Positions 1 through 4,607 of a stretch of 6,703 nucleotides of DNA are shown here, piece after piece. Positions within the stretch are counted from its first letter, which is position 1. Each line of letters starts with the position of its first letter. The translations under genes were made by a program, and so were the position numbers. The stretch lies in contig JAUTXA010000169.1 in assembly GCA_030838265.1 (NCBI GenBank), positions 1-6,703 on the forward strand, read 5' to 3'. The notes beneath the pieces are model-generated. The model was not told where the DNA came from and did no database searches. It saw nothing but the letters and a program-made list of their open reading frames with translations. The DNA is from Actinomycetota bacterium. GTDB taxonomy: Bacteria; Actinomycetota; Acidimicrobiia; Acidimicrobiales; BP-101.

Positions 1-3
1 CCC

Positions 4-106
4 CCCGCCCCGACCTGCCTCTTTCTGTGCAAACTGGGCCGGAAATCGACCCGTTCCGGGTCGATTTCCGGCCCAGTTTGCACAGAAAGAGGCAGGTCGG
101 GGCGGG
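4..106. repeat. Perfect 50-bp inverted repeat (long hairpin)
   Basis: The arm 4-53 is the exact reverse complement of 57-106, leaving a 3-nt loop (TTC, 54-56). I checked the pairing base by base; it fails just outside, at positions 3 and 107. The inner part of each arm is of moderate GC, unlike the G-tract beside it, so this is not a low-complexity accident. It lies about 90 bp past the stop of the minus-strand hydrolase, so transcripts of that gene could fold it into a 50-bp stem. There is no T-run after either arm, so it is not a classical intrinsic terminator. It could be a U-less hairpin terminator, a palindromic dispersed repeat, or a fold-back assembly artefact if position 1 is a contig end. 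Confidence 0.9.
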
Positions 107-180
107 TCGGGGCGAGGGGGCGCGGCGGCGGCGGGTCGGGGCGAGGGGGCGGGGCGGGGCGGGGGGCGGCGGCGGGGCGG
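102..180. repeat. G-skewed simple-sequence tract with a 22-bp direct repeat
   Basis: Of these 79 plus-strand bases, 58 are G, 17 are C and only 4 are A or T. The tract is built of GGGGCG/GGCGGC-like units. A 22-bp direct repeat occurs at 101-122 and 130-151. The plus strand carries many G-runs of three or more, giving G-quadruplex potential. The minus-strand RNA downstream of the hydrolase would be C-rich and G-poor, the composition favoured by Rho loading sites. No coding function is apparent; the reading frame through it encodes only Arg/Gly-rich low-complexity sequence. Confidence 0.75.
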
Positions 181-206
181 AGTTAGGGGTTGAGTTAGGG
201 GTTGAG
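181..206. repeat. 12-bp tandem duplication over the hydrolase stop codon
   Basis: The unit AGTTAGGGGTTG occurs at 181-192 and 193-204, and the 12-bp period runs on through AG at 205-206. In the minus strand the inner copy encodes the last residues Leu-Asn-Pro and the stop of the hydrolase (195-197). The outer copy repeats this just past the stop. It looks like a recent slippage duplication of the gene's 3' end. Confidence 0.85.
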
Positions 207-1130
207 GGCCTCGCGCAGGGCGATGCCGGCCTCGTCGACGACCGTGGCGCCGGCCGGGAAGAGGGACCCCATCCCGAAGAAGGCGTGGATCTGCCCGTCG
301 TAGCGCGAGACCTTGACCGGCACCCCGGCCTGCTCGAGCCGCATGGCGTAGGCCTCGCCCTCGTCGCGCAGCGGGTCGAGCTCGGCGGTGATGACGAGGG
401 CGGGGGGCAGGCCGGCGAGATCGCTGGCCGCGATGGGCGACACCCTCGGGTCCGAGCGGTCGGCGTCGGGGCCGAGGTAGATGTCCCAGAACCACGTCAT
501 GGTGGCGGCGGTGAGGAGCTTGCCTTCGCCGTTCTCCCGCATCGAGGGATAGCTCATGGCGGCATCGACGGCCGGATAGATGAGCAACTGGAAGGCGATG
601 GACGGGCCGCCCGCTTCCCGCGCCCGCAGGGTGGTCACGGCCGAGAGGTTGCCGCCCGCGCTGTCGCCGGCCACGGCGAGGCGCGTGCCGTCCCCCCCGA
701 TCTCGTCGGCGTGGGCCGCCAGCCACTCGACGGCCGCCAGGGCATCGTCGGCCGCGGCCGGGAAGGGAGCCTCGGGCGGGCGCCGGTACTCGACGCTCAC
801 CACCAGGCAACCCGAGGCGAGGGCCAGCTGGCGACAGAGCGAATCGTGGGAGTCGACGCTGCCCAACACCCATCCGCCCCCGTGGAAGAAGGCGACCACC
901 GGGAGCCCGTCGGCGTCCGCGGTGGGCCGGTAGGCCCGCGCCGGGATGTCGCCGGCCGGCCCGGGGATGGCGATGTCGGTGACCGAAGGGAGCTCGGGGC
1001 CCGATCCGGCCAGGGAGAGGTAGGCCGCCCACCCCTGGCGGGCCTGCTCGACGCCGACCTCCTCCGCCGGTGGGCCGGCGTTGGCGTTGATGGCGGTCAG
1101 GAAGCCAAGGACAGCGGGATCATCGGCCAC
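195..1130 (-). CDS. Alpha/beta hydrolase, hormone-sensitive-lipase (family IV) type esterase
   Basis: Predicted cytoplasmic esterase or lipase acting on short- to medium-chain acyl esters; the substrate cannot be told from sequence. From the chosen GTG at 1130 it is 311 aa, the usual size for bacterial HSL-family enzymes. Visible motifs: oxyanion-hole HGGGW (83-87), nucleophile elbow GDSAGG (155-160, Ser157), acid LDPLRDEG (Asp252 likely) and DGQIHAFF (His282). The complete triad suggests an active enzyme. The usual YRLAPE motif reads YRRPPE here. No signal peptide is seen. The frame stays open to an ATG at 1271 (358 aa) with another GTG at 1169, but the extra residues look unlike the family. 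GTG 1130 sits 8 nt after a TAnnnT hexamer, which fits a leaderless start. It is divergent from the small membrane protein at 1150. Confidence 0.88.
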   Translation of the reverse strand: MADDPAVLGFLTAINANAGPPAEEVGVEQARQGWAAYLSLAGSGPELPSVTDIAIPGPAGDIPARAYRPTADADGLPVVAFFHGGGWVLGSVDSHDSLCRQLALASGCLVVSVEYRRPPEAPFPAAADDALAAVEWLAAHADEIGGDGTRLAVAGDSAGGNLSAVTTLRAREAGGPSIAFQLLIYPAVDAAMSYPSMRENGEGKLLTAATMTWFWDIYLGPDADRSDPRVSPIAASDLAGLPPALVITAELDPLRDEGEAYAMRLEQAGVPVKVSRYDGQIHAFFGMGSLFPAGATVVDEAGIALREALNP

Positions 1131-1138
1131 GGCGTGCG

Positions 1139-1144
1139 ACAGTA
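1139..1144 (-). promoter_or_regulatory. Candidate leaderless -10 element for the hydrolase
   Basis: On the minus strand TACTGT fits the TAnnnT -10 consensus and ends 8 nt before GTG 1130. That is roughly where RNA would start at the initiation codon. No Shine-Dalgarno sequence precedes this GTG, which agrees with leaderless translation, common in actinobacteria. No convincing -35 box is seen. Confidence 0.4.
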
Positions 1145-1149
1145 GCCAC

Positions 1150-1374
1150 GTGCCTCGCTTCGACGACACTGCCGCCCTGGCCTCGAACTGGCGCAGCGTG
1201 CTGGCCGCCGATGCCTGCCTCGGGGTGATCGCCCTGCTGGTCGGGCTGCTGGTGCTGCTGTTCATCAACATCTGGGTGGGGGCGGCGGCGTGCGCGTTGA
1301 GCCTGGCCTACCTGGTGCTCGTGGCGGTGAGGGCCCGCAAGTGGAAGGCCCTCCGGACCGAAGCCGGGCTCTAG
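1150..1374 (+). CDS. Small two-helix membrane protein, function unknown
   Basis: From GTG 1150 this encodes 74 aa: a short polar N-terminus, a hydrophobic helix at about residues 22-40, a second at about 43-60, and a basic tail (RARKWKALR) ending in EAGL. The basic tail suggests both ends face the cytoplasm. I do not recognise a named family; the layout resembles small conserved actinobacterial membrane proteins of unknown role. The frame is open up to an ATG at 1081 (97 aa), but that extension is polar and overlaps the start of the divergent hydrolase. No Shine-Dalgarno sequence is visible, so the start is uncertain. Its TAG stop shares bases with the stop of the convergent gene at 1371. Confidence 0.65.
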   Translation: MPRFDDTAALASNWRSVLAADACLGVIALLVGLLVLLFINIWVGAAACALSLAYLVLVAVRARKWKALRTEAGL

Positions 1375-1598
1375 AAGCGCAGGCCGTCGCCGCTGCCGTC
1401 GGTCTCGTCGGGGTCGATGACGACGATGTCCCAGCGGTCGAGGCAGTCCTCGCAGCGGTAGACGACGACGTCGCCCGGGTAGGGCGGGTTGTCGGGCGCC
1501 CACGTGACCATGAGGTGGCACCGGCCGCCGCAGTCGATGCAGTCGATGATGTCTTCGAGCTCGGGCGCGCTCACCGCGAGGTCACCCGTCCCCCTCAC
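1371..1598 (-). CDS. Small cysteine-rich (zinc-ribbon-like) protein, function unknown
   Basis: Encodes 75 aa from GTG 1598, or 67 aa from an in-frame GTG at 1574. Two CxxC knuckles are visible, CIDC (followed by GGRCH) and CEDC about 30 residues apart, consistent with one bound zinc ion. Between them lies the stretch VTWAPDNPPYPGDVVVYRC; the C-terminus is acidic. The layout recalls short zinc ribbons that bind nucleic acid or protein, but no function can be assigned. The long start overlaps the thioesterase end by 17 nt and has AGGTG four bases upstream. The short start lies 7 nt after that stop but lacks a well-placed ribosome site. It is probably cotranscribed with the thioesterase. Confidence 0.7.
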   Translation of the reverse strand: MRGTGDLAVSAPELEDIIDCIDCGGRCHLMVTWAPDNPPYPGDVVVYRCEDCLDRWDIVVIDPDETDGSGDGLRF

Positions 1599-1989
1599 CC
1601 TGCACCTGGACGAAGAGGCCTGTGGCCTGGACGGCGACCGTCCCGTCCGCCAACAGGAGCCGGCCTTGGACGCGCATCGTCCGCCGCGGCCGCTCGGTCT
1701 CCCGCCACGCCTCGATGCGCACGGGCTGGCCGTCGAGGGCGATGCCCTTGCGGTACTTCAGCTCGAGGGTGGCCGTCACACAATGGACGCCGTCGAGGGC
1801 GAAGCCGAGGCTGGCCATGGTCTCGTCGAGGACTGTGGCGGCCAGCCCGCCGTGCAGGTAGCCGGGCGGCCCGTGCTGGTCGGCCCGGGGCCGGAAGGTG
1901 GCGACCAGGCCCGGTGGCTCGAGGCTCCACTCCAGGCCGAGGCCGAGCGGGTCGGCGACCTCGGTCAACGGGGCTTCGGCGTCCCGCAC
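1582..1989 (-). CDS. PaaI-like hotdog-fold acyl-CoA thioesterase
   Basis: Predicted cytoplasmic hydrolase of acyl-CoA thioesters, 135 aa from GTG 1989, typical for a single hotdog (4HBT) domain. The family signature is clear: HGPPGYLHGGLAATVLDE around residues 39-56, with His46-Gly-Gly before the central helix and the likely catalytic Asp55/Glu56 in it. The beta strands that follow (TATLELKYRKGI, VRIEAW, RTMRVQGRLL, VAVQATGLFVQV) match the PaaI/YbgC layout. The start is uncertain: GTG 1989 overlaps the lipoprotein end by 25 nt, while an in-frame TTG at 1968 forms a TTGA overlap with its stop and gives 128 aa. Either way translation is probably coupled to the lipoprotein. The acyl substrate is unknown. 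Confidence 0.85.
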   Translation of the reverse strand: MRDAEAPLTEVADPLGLGLEWSLEPPGLVATFRPRADQHGPPGYLHGGLAATVLDETMASLGFALDGVHCVTATLELKYRKGIALDGQPVRIEAWRETERPRRTMRVQGRLLLADGTVAVQATGLFVQVQGEGDG

Positions 1990-2240
1990 GCCGGGTCGTC
2001 GACGATGAGGGGCTGCACGTCGGTCTTGCTGTGGGTGGCCATGTAGAGGCGCTTGCCGGGCTGGAAGCTGTCGCACACCGTGAACACGTTGCCCACGCCG
2101 TTGGGCATCTCGATGACGTCGACGGGACCGCGCTGCTTCTTGCCGATCGGCGCGTCGCGCAGGCCGCGCTTGTCGTTGTAGCTGGTGCACGAGGTGAGCA
2201 GGAGCACGCCGAGCATCGAGCCGATGAGGAGTCGTCGCAT
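1965..2240 (-). CDS. Small secreted lipoprotein, function unknown
   Basis: Encodes 91 aa with a clear type II signal peptide: MRR, a hydrophobic core, then the lipobox LTSC with the lipid-modified Cys at residue 18. The mature part, about 74 residues, should sit on the outer face of the membrane. It contains VIEMPNGVGNVFTVCDSFQP and ends with VDDPACGTPKPR; Cys56 and Cys85 could form a disulfide. From memory, the pattern MP(D/N)G..NV...CD...R.Y......V.DP.C recurs in small actinobacterial and actinophage-related proteins of unknown role; I could not check this. ATG 2240 lies 6 nt after a TAACGT -10-like hexamer and has no Shine-Dalgarno sequence, so it is probably leaderless. It is divergent from rsmD and first in the minus-strand cassette. 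Confidence 0.8.
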   Translation of the reverse strand: MRRLLIGSMLGVLLLTSCTSYNDKRGLRDAPIGKKQRGPVDVIEMPNGVGNVFTVCDSFQPGKRLYMATHSKTDVQPLIVDDPACGTPKPR

Positions 2241-2246
2241 CGCCGG

Positions 2247-2256
2247 ACGTTACCGT
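2247..2256. promoter_or_regulatory. Candidate bidirectional promoter with overlapping -10 elements
   Basis: The 23-bp gap between the divergent lipoprotein (ATG 2240) and rsmD (GTG 2264) holds ACGTTACCGT. On the plus strand TACCGT (2251-2256) ends 7 nt before the rsmD GTG. On the minus strand TAACGT (2252-2247) ends 6 nt before the lipoprotein ATG. Both fit TAnnnT and share the TA pair at 2251-2252, so one near-symmetric site could place a leaderless start on each gene. Neither start has a ribosome binding site and no -35 boxes are evident. Confidence 0.5.
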
Positions 2257-2263
2257 CGGGGTC

Positions 2264-2806
2264 GTGCGAGTCGTCGGGGGGAAGGCGAGGGGCCGGCGCC
2301 TGCAGGCGCCAAAGGGTCTGGCCACCAGGCCCACCTCCGACCGGGTGCGGGAGGCGACGTTCAACGCCCTCGAGAGCATCAACGCCCTGCGCGATGCCGT
2401 CGTGCTCGACCTGTTCGCAGGGACGGGCGCCATGGGGATCGAGGCCCTGTCGCGGGGCGCGACGGCCGCCACCTTCGTCGATGACGACCGCGCCGCAGTG
2501 GCGACGGTGAAGGCCAACCTGGCCGCCACCGGCTTCGAGGGCCGTGTCGTCAACGGCGATGTGATCCATCACCTGCGCACCGGTGGACGGGCGGGAGCCA
2601 CGTTGGTGCTCGTCGATCCGCCGTACAGCTTCGACCAATGGGACGAGCTCTTGGCCCTCATCCACGACGCCGAGGTGGCCGTCGCCGTGCTCGAGTCCGA
2701 CCGAGAGATCGACCCTGGCGAGGCGTGGCGGGTTCGAAGGTCAAAGCGCTACGGCGGTACCGTGGTGACAATCGCTTCCCCCGCCGAAAACCGATTTTTC
2801 GGCTGA
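2264..2806 (+). CDS. rsmD: 16S rRNA (guanine(966)-N(2))-methyltransferase RsmD
   Basis: Methylates the exocyclic N2 of a guanine in 16S rRNA (G966 in E. coli numbering) using S-adenosylmethionine, late in 30S assembly. The 180-aa product has the family's N-terminal pattern MRVVGGKARGRRL and RPTSDRVREATFN (22-34), the SAM-binding motif DLFAGTGAMG (49-58) with an acidic ribose-binding segment FVDDD (71-75), and the catalytic DPPY (118-121). Length matches the family. GTG 2264 is chosen because MRVVGGKARGR is the conserved start and a TACCGT -10-like site lies 7 nt upstream. The next gene, coaD, begins 14 bp after the stop; the rsmD-coaD pair is widely conserved in actinobacteria. Confidence 0.95.
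   Translation: MRVVGGKARGRRLQAPKGLATRPTSDRVREATFNALESINALRDAVVLDLFAGTGAMGIEALSRGATAATFVDDDRAAVATVKANLAATGFEGRVVNGDVIHHLRTGGRAGATLVLVDPPYSFDQWDELLALIHDAEVAVAVLESDREIDPGEAWRVRRSKRYGGTVVTIASPAENRFFG
2783..2803 (+). other. Small hairpin at the rsmD stop, just before the coaD ribosome site
   Basis: GCCGAAAA (2783-2790) pairs perfectly with TTTTCGGC (2796-2803) around a 5-nt loop. The 3' arm ends directly before the rsmD TGA (2804-2806), and the coaD ribosome site starts at 2808. The A and T runs stand out in this GC-rich DNA. It is not an intrinsic terminator because the T-run is inside the stem. A ribosome finishing rsmD would melt it, so it may couple or tune coaD translation. Confidence 0.5.
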
Positions 2807-2807
2807 C

Positions 2808-2814
2808 AGAAAGG
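2808..2814 (+). promoter_or_regulatory. Ribosome binding site deciding the coaD TTG start
   Basis: AGAAAGG is a 7-base match to the complement of the 16S rRNA 3' end, 6 nt before TTG 2821. It supports TTG as the coaD start even though the frame is open far upstream into rsmD. Confidence 0.75.
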
Positions 2815-2820
2815 CCGTCG

Positions 2821-3303
2821 TTGAGGACTGCGCTCAACCCGGGCTCCTTCGATCCCTTCCACAACGGACATCTCGAGATCGTCGAGACGGCATCGGAGCT
2901 CTTCGATCAGGTCGTGGTCGCCGTCATCCGCAACCCGGCCAAGACGCCGCTGTTCACGCTCGAGGAGCGGCTCGAGATGCTCACCGAGGCCTTGGTCCCC
3001 TTCGACAACGTGAAGATCGTGGCCATGAAGAAGCTCACCGTCGACGTGGCCAAGGACGTCGGGGCCGACGTGATCGTCAAGGGCCTGCGGGTGGCGTCGG
3101 ACTTCGAGTACGAGCTGCAGCAGGCTCAGATGAACCGGGCCATCTCCGGCATCGAGACCGTGTTCCTGCCCTGCGCCAGCGACAGCTCGTTCATCGCCTC
3201 GTCGTTGGTGCGCCAGATCGCCCAGTACGGCGGGGCCGACCGCGTCGGGTCGATGGTGCCGCCCGTCGTGGCCGCCCGGCTGCGGGAGAAGTTCAACCAG
3301 TGA
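2821..3303 (+). CDS. coaD: Phosphopantetheine adenylyltransferase
   Basis: Transfers AMP from ATP to 4'-phosphopantetheine to form dephospho-CoA, the penultimate step of CoA synthesis, in the cytoplasm. From TTG 2821 it is 160 aa, the family's normal length. Nucleotidyltransferase signatures: PGSFDPFHNGH (7-17) with the HxGH motif (His14-His17), NPAKTPLFTLEER (38-50), VKGLR (86-90), DFEYELQQAQMNR (94-106), and the late FIASSLVR segment that stands for the usual SSS motif. The conserved N-terminus begins right at the TTG, which a good ribosome site precedes. The TGA stop overlaps the next gene's GTG start (GTGA, 3300-3303), so the two are translationally coupled. CoA made here supplies the prosthetic group of the ACP encoded downstream. 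Confidence 0.96.
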   Translation: MRTALNPGSFDPFHNGHLEIVETASELFDQVVVAVIRNPAKTPLFTLEERLEMLTEALVPFDNVKIVAMKKLTVDVAKDVGADVIVKGLRVASDFEYELQQAQMNRAISGIETVFLPCASDSSFIASSLVRQIAQYGGADRVGSMVPPVVAARLREKFNQ

Positions 3304-3857
3304 GCGAGCTCAGTGCCGACCAGCCCGACGCCGAGACGCTGATCCGCCGCGTCCACGAGATCATCAACAACACGCGCACGTTCCCCATGTCGTCGTCGTC
3401 GAAGCTCGACAACAAGGACGAGGTCCTCGAGCTGCTGCAGGAAGCCCTCGATCGCTACCCGCCCGAGCTGCGCGAGGCCCGGCACATGCTCAAGGAGCGC
3501 CAGGAGTACCTCGACAAGGTGAAGCGCGAGGGCGACGAGATCCTCGACGCGGCGCGCGTCCAGGCCGAGCGCATGGTGCAGCGCCAGGAGATCGTCCGCG
3601 AGGCCCAGGCCTACGCCAAGCGCACCGTCGAGGACGCGCGCGAGGAGTCCCGTCGCCTCCGCCACGAGGCCGAGGACTACTGCGACCAAAAGCTGGGCGC
3701 CTTCGAGGTCGTCCTCGACCGCACCATCAAGACCGTGCAGGCCGGCCGGGAGAAGCTCCGGGTGGCCCCGCTGGCGTCGTCCGGCCTCGAAGGCGACGAC
3801 AGCCTGTTGGGAGTCGACGGCGCTGACGACGCCTTCTTCGACCAAGACACCACCTAG
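3300..3857 (+). CDS. DivIVA/SepIVA-like coiled-coil protein
   Basis: 185 aa, rich in charged residues. After an N-terminal segment with a short Ser run (MSSSSK), residues of about 38-155 form a long heptad-like helix (LLQEAL, RHMLKERQEYLDKVKREGDEIL, AERMVQRQEIVREAQAYAKRTVEDAREESRRLRHEAEDY), with an acidic, disordered-looking C-terminus. This resembles DivIVA-family scaffolds. In Mycobacterium tuberculosis the DivIVA-like SepIVA (Rv2927c) precedes the DUF177 gene and rnc, and this gene occupies the same position before DUF177, so a role in septation or envelope growth is inferred from position and architecture, not from a recognised motif. It is shorter than SepIVA. It could also be matched to ATP-synthase-b-like coiled coils by composition alone. 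No membrane segment is seen. Confidence 0.75.
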   Translation: MSELSADQPDAETLIRRVHEIINNTRTFPMSSSSKLDNKDEVLELLQEALDRYPPELREARHMLKERQEYLDKVKREGDEILDAARVQAERMVQRQEIVREAQAYAKRTVEDAREESRRLRHEAEDYCDQKLGAFEVVLDRTIKTVQAGREKLRVAPLASSGLEGDDSLLGVDGADDAFFDQDTT

Positions 3858-3863
3858 CCCCCC

Positions 3864-3885
3864 TTCGGCTTCGCGTTCGCCTTCG
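3864..3885 (+). repeat. Four TTCG units at exact 6-nt spacing
   Basis: TTCG recurs at 3864, 3870, 3876 and 3882 in the 30-bp gap just before GTG 3888, filling the place where a ribosome site would be expected. The stretch is pyrimidine-rich and has no Shine-Dalgarno match. Confidence 0.6.
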
Positions 3886-3887
3886 CT

Positions 3888-4406
3888 GTGCGGTCATCCC
3901 CCTTCTGCGTCTCGGTCACCGACCTGGTGCGCGCCCCCGGCAACCGCAAGCGGGTGCAGGCCGCCGGACGCATCGCCGACCTGAGCGTCACGTCGGCCCG
4001 GGTCGTCCCAGGATCGGATGTGGGCGTTGAAGCGGTGCTCGACGCCATGTCGGAAGACGCCATCCTGGCCACGGGGACGGTCACCGCCACCTGGGAGGGG
4101 GAGTGCCGCCGGTGCCTGGGACCAGCCACCGGCACCATCACCGTCGAGGTGCGGGACATCTTCGATGCGACCGGCGACACCGAGGAGACGTATCCTCTGC
4201 GCGGCGATCAGGTCGACCTGGAGCCGTTGGCGCGCGACGCCGTCATGCTCGAGCTGCCCCAAGCCCCCCTCTGCTCGGAGGAGTGCGCGGGTCTGTGCGA
4301 GATGTGCGGGGCGAATCGCAACGACAGCGACTGCGGGCACCGCCCTGACACCACAGATCCGAGATGGGCCGCCCTCGATGAGCTGCGGTCCGAGACCACA
4401 GAGTGA
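3888..4406 (+). CDS. DUF177/YceD-family protein
   Basis: 172 aa. YceD-family proteins are usually encoded directly upstream of rpmF, as here, and in bacteria and plastids have been linked to 23S rRNA accumulation; the exact activity is not settled. Visible: an N-terminal beta-rich domain starting SVTDLVRAPGNRKRV (9-23), a CRRCL knuckle (73-77), and the C-terminal signature PLCSEECAGLCEMCGANRN (127-145) followed by CGH (149-151), giving five closely spaced Cys and a His that could bind zinc. GTG 3888 fits the family's N-terminus, but no ribosome site is seen, so the start may depend on coupling to the gene ending at 3857. The stop is 11 bp before rpmF. Confidence 0.88.
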   Translation: MRSSPFCVSVTDLVRAPGNRKRVQAAGRIADLSVTSARVVPGSDVGVEAVLDAMSEDAILATGTVTATWEGECRRCLGPATGTITVEVRDIFDATGDTEETYPLRGDQVDLEPLARDAVMLELPQAPLCSEECAGLCEMCGANRNDSDCGHRPDTTDPRWAALDELRSETTE

Positions 4407-4417
4407 GCGACTGAGCC

Positions 4418-4597
4418 ATGGCTGTTCCCAAGAAGAAGACATCGAAGGCCAAGACCCGCATGCGCCGGGCCTCGAGCTGGAAGCTGTCGGCCCCGCCGCG
4501 CAGCATCTGCCCGCAGTGCGCCCAGGCCAAGCTGCCCCACGTGGTGTGCGGCAACTGCGGTTGGTACGGCGGCCGCCAGGCCATCGAAGTCGACTGA
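4418..4597 (+). CDS. rpmF: 50S ribosomal protein L32
   Basis: 59-aa structural protein of the large ribosomal subunit. It begins MAVPKKKTSKAKTRMRRAS, the hallmark L32 start, with a basic rRNA-binding N-terminus. It carries two CxxC pairs, CPQC (31-34) and CGNC (44-47), and so is the zinc-binding (C+) paralogue. In actinobacteria, C+ forms may be exchanged for cysteine-free copies under zinc limitation; no such copy is visible here. ATG 4418 is 11 bp after the DUF177 stop, and plsX starts 10 bp after its own stop. The yceD-rpmF-plsX order is the conserved one. Confidence 0.96.
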   Translation: MAVPKKKTSKAKTRMRRASSWKLSAPPRSICPQCAQAKLPHVVCGNCGWYGGRQAIEVD

Positions 4598-4607
4598 GCC
4601 GCGGGCG

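Noticed and set aside
101..206. CRISPR-like or telomere-like array from repeated G-rich units
   Set aside because: Repeats are few, unequal and without unique spacers; the TTAGGGG-like units occur only twice and are part of a 12-bp duplication.
27..1145. Long plus-strand open frame (372 codons) opposite the hydrolase
   Set aside because: Its product is a Gly/Arg/Val-rich low-complexity chain and it is antisense to a gene with a complete HSL catalytic triad; open antisense frames are expected at this GC content.
1290..2510. 406-codon plus-strand frame across the minus-strand cassette
   Set aside because: Runs through the zinc-ribbon, thioesterase and lipoprotein genes and the rsmD start; Arg/Gly/Ala-rich with no motif.
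3126..3845. Minus-strand frame opposite coaD and the coiled-coil gene
   Set aside because: Leu/Val-rich mirror of helical coding sequence, with no family features.
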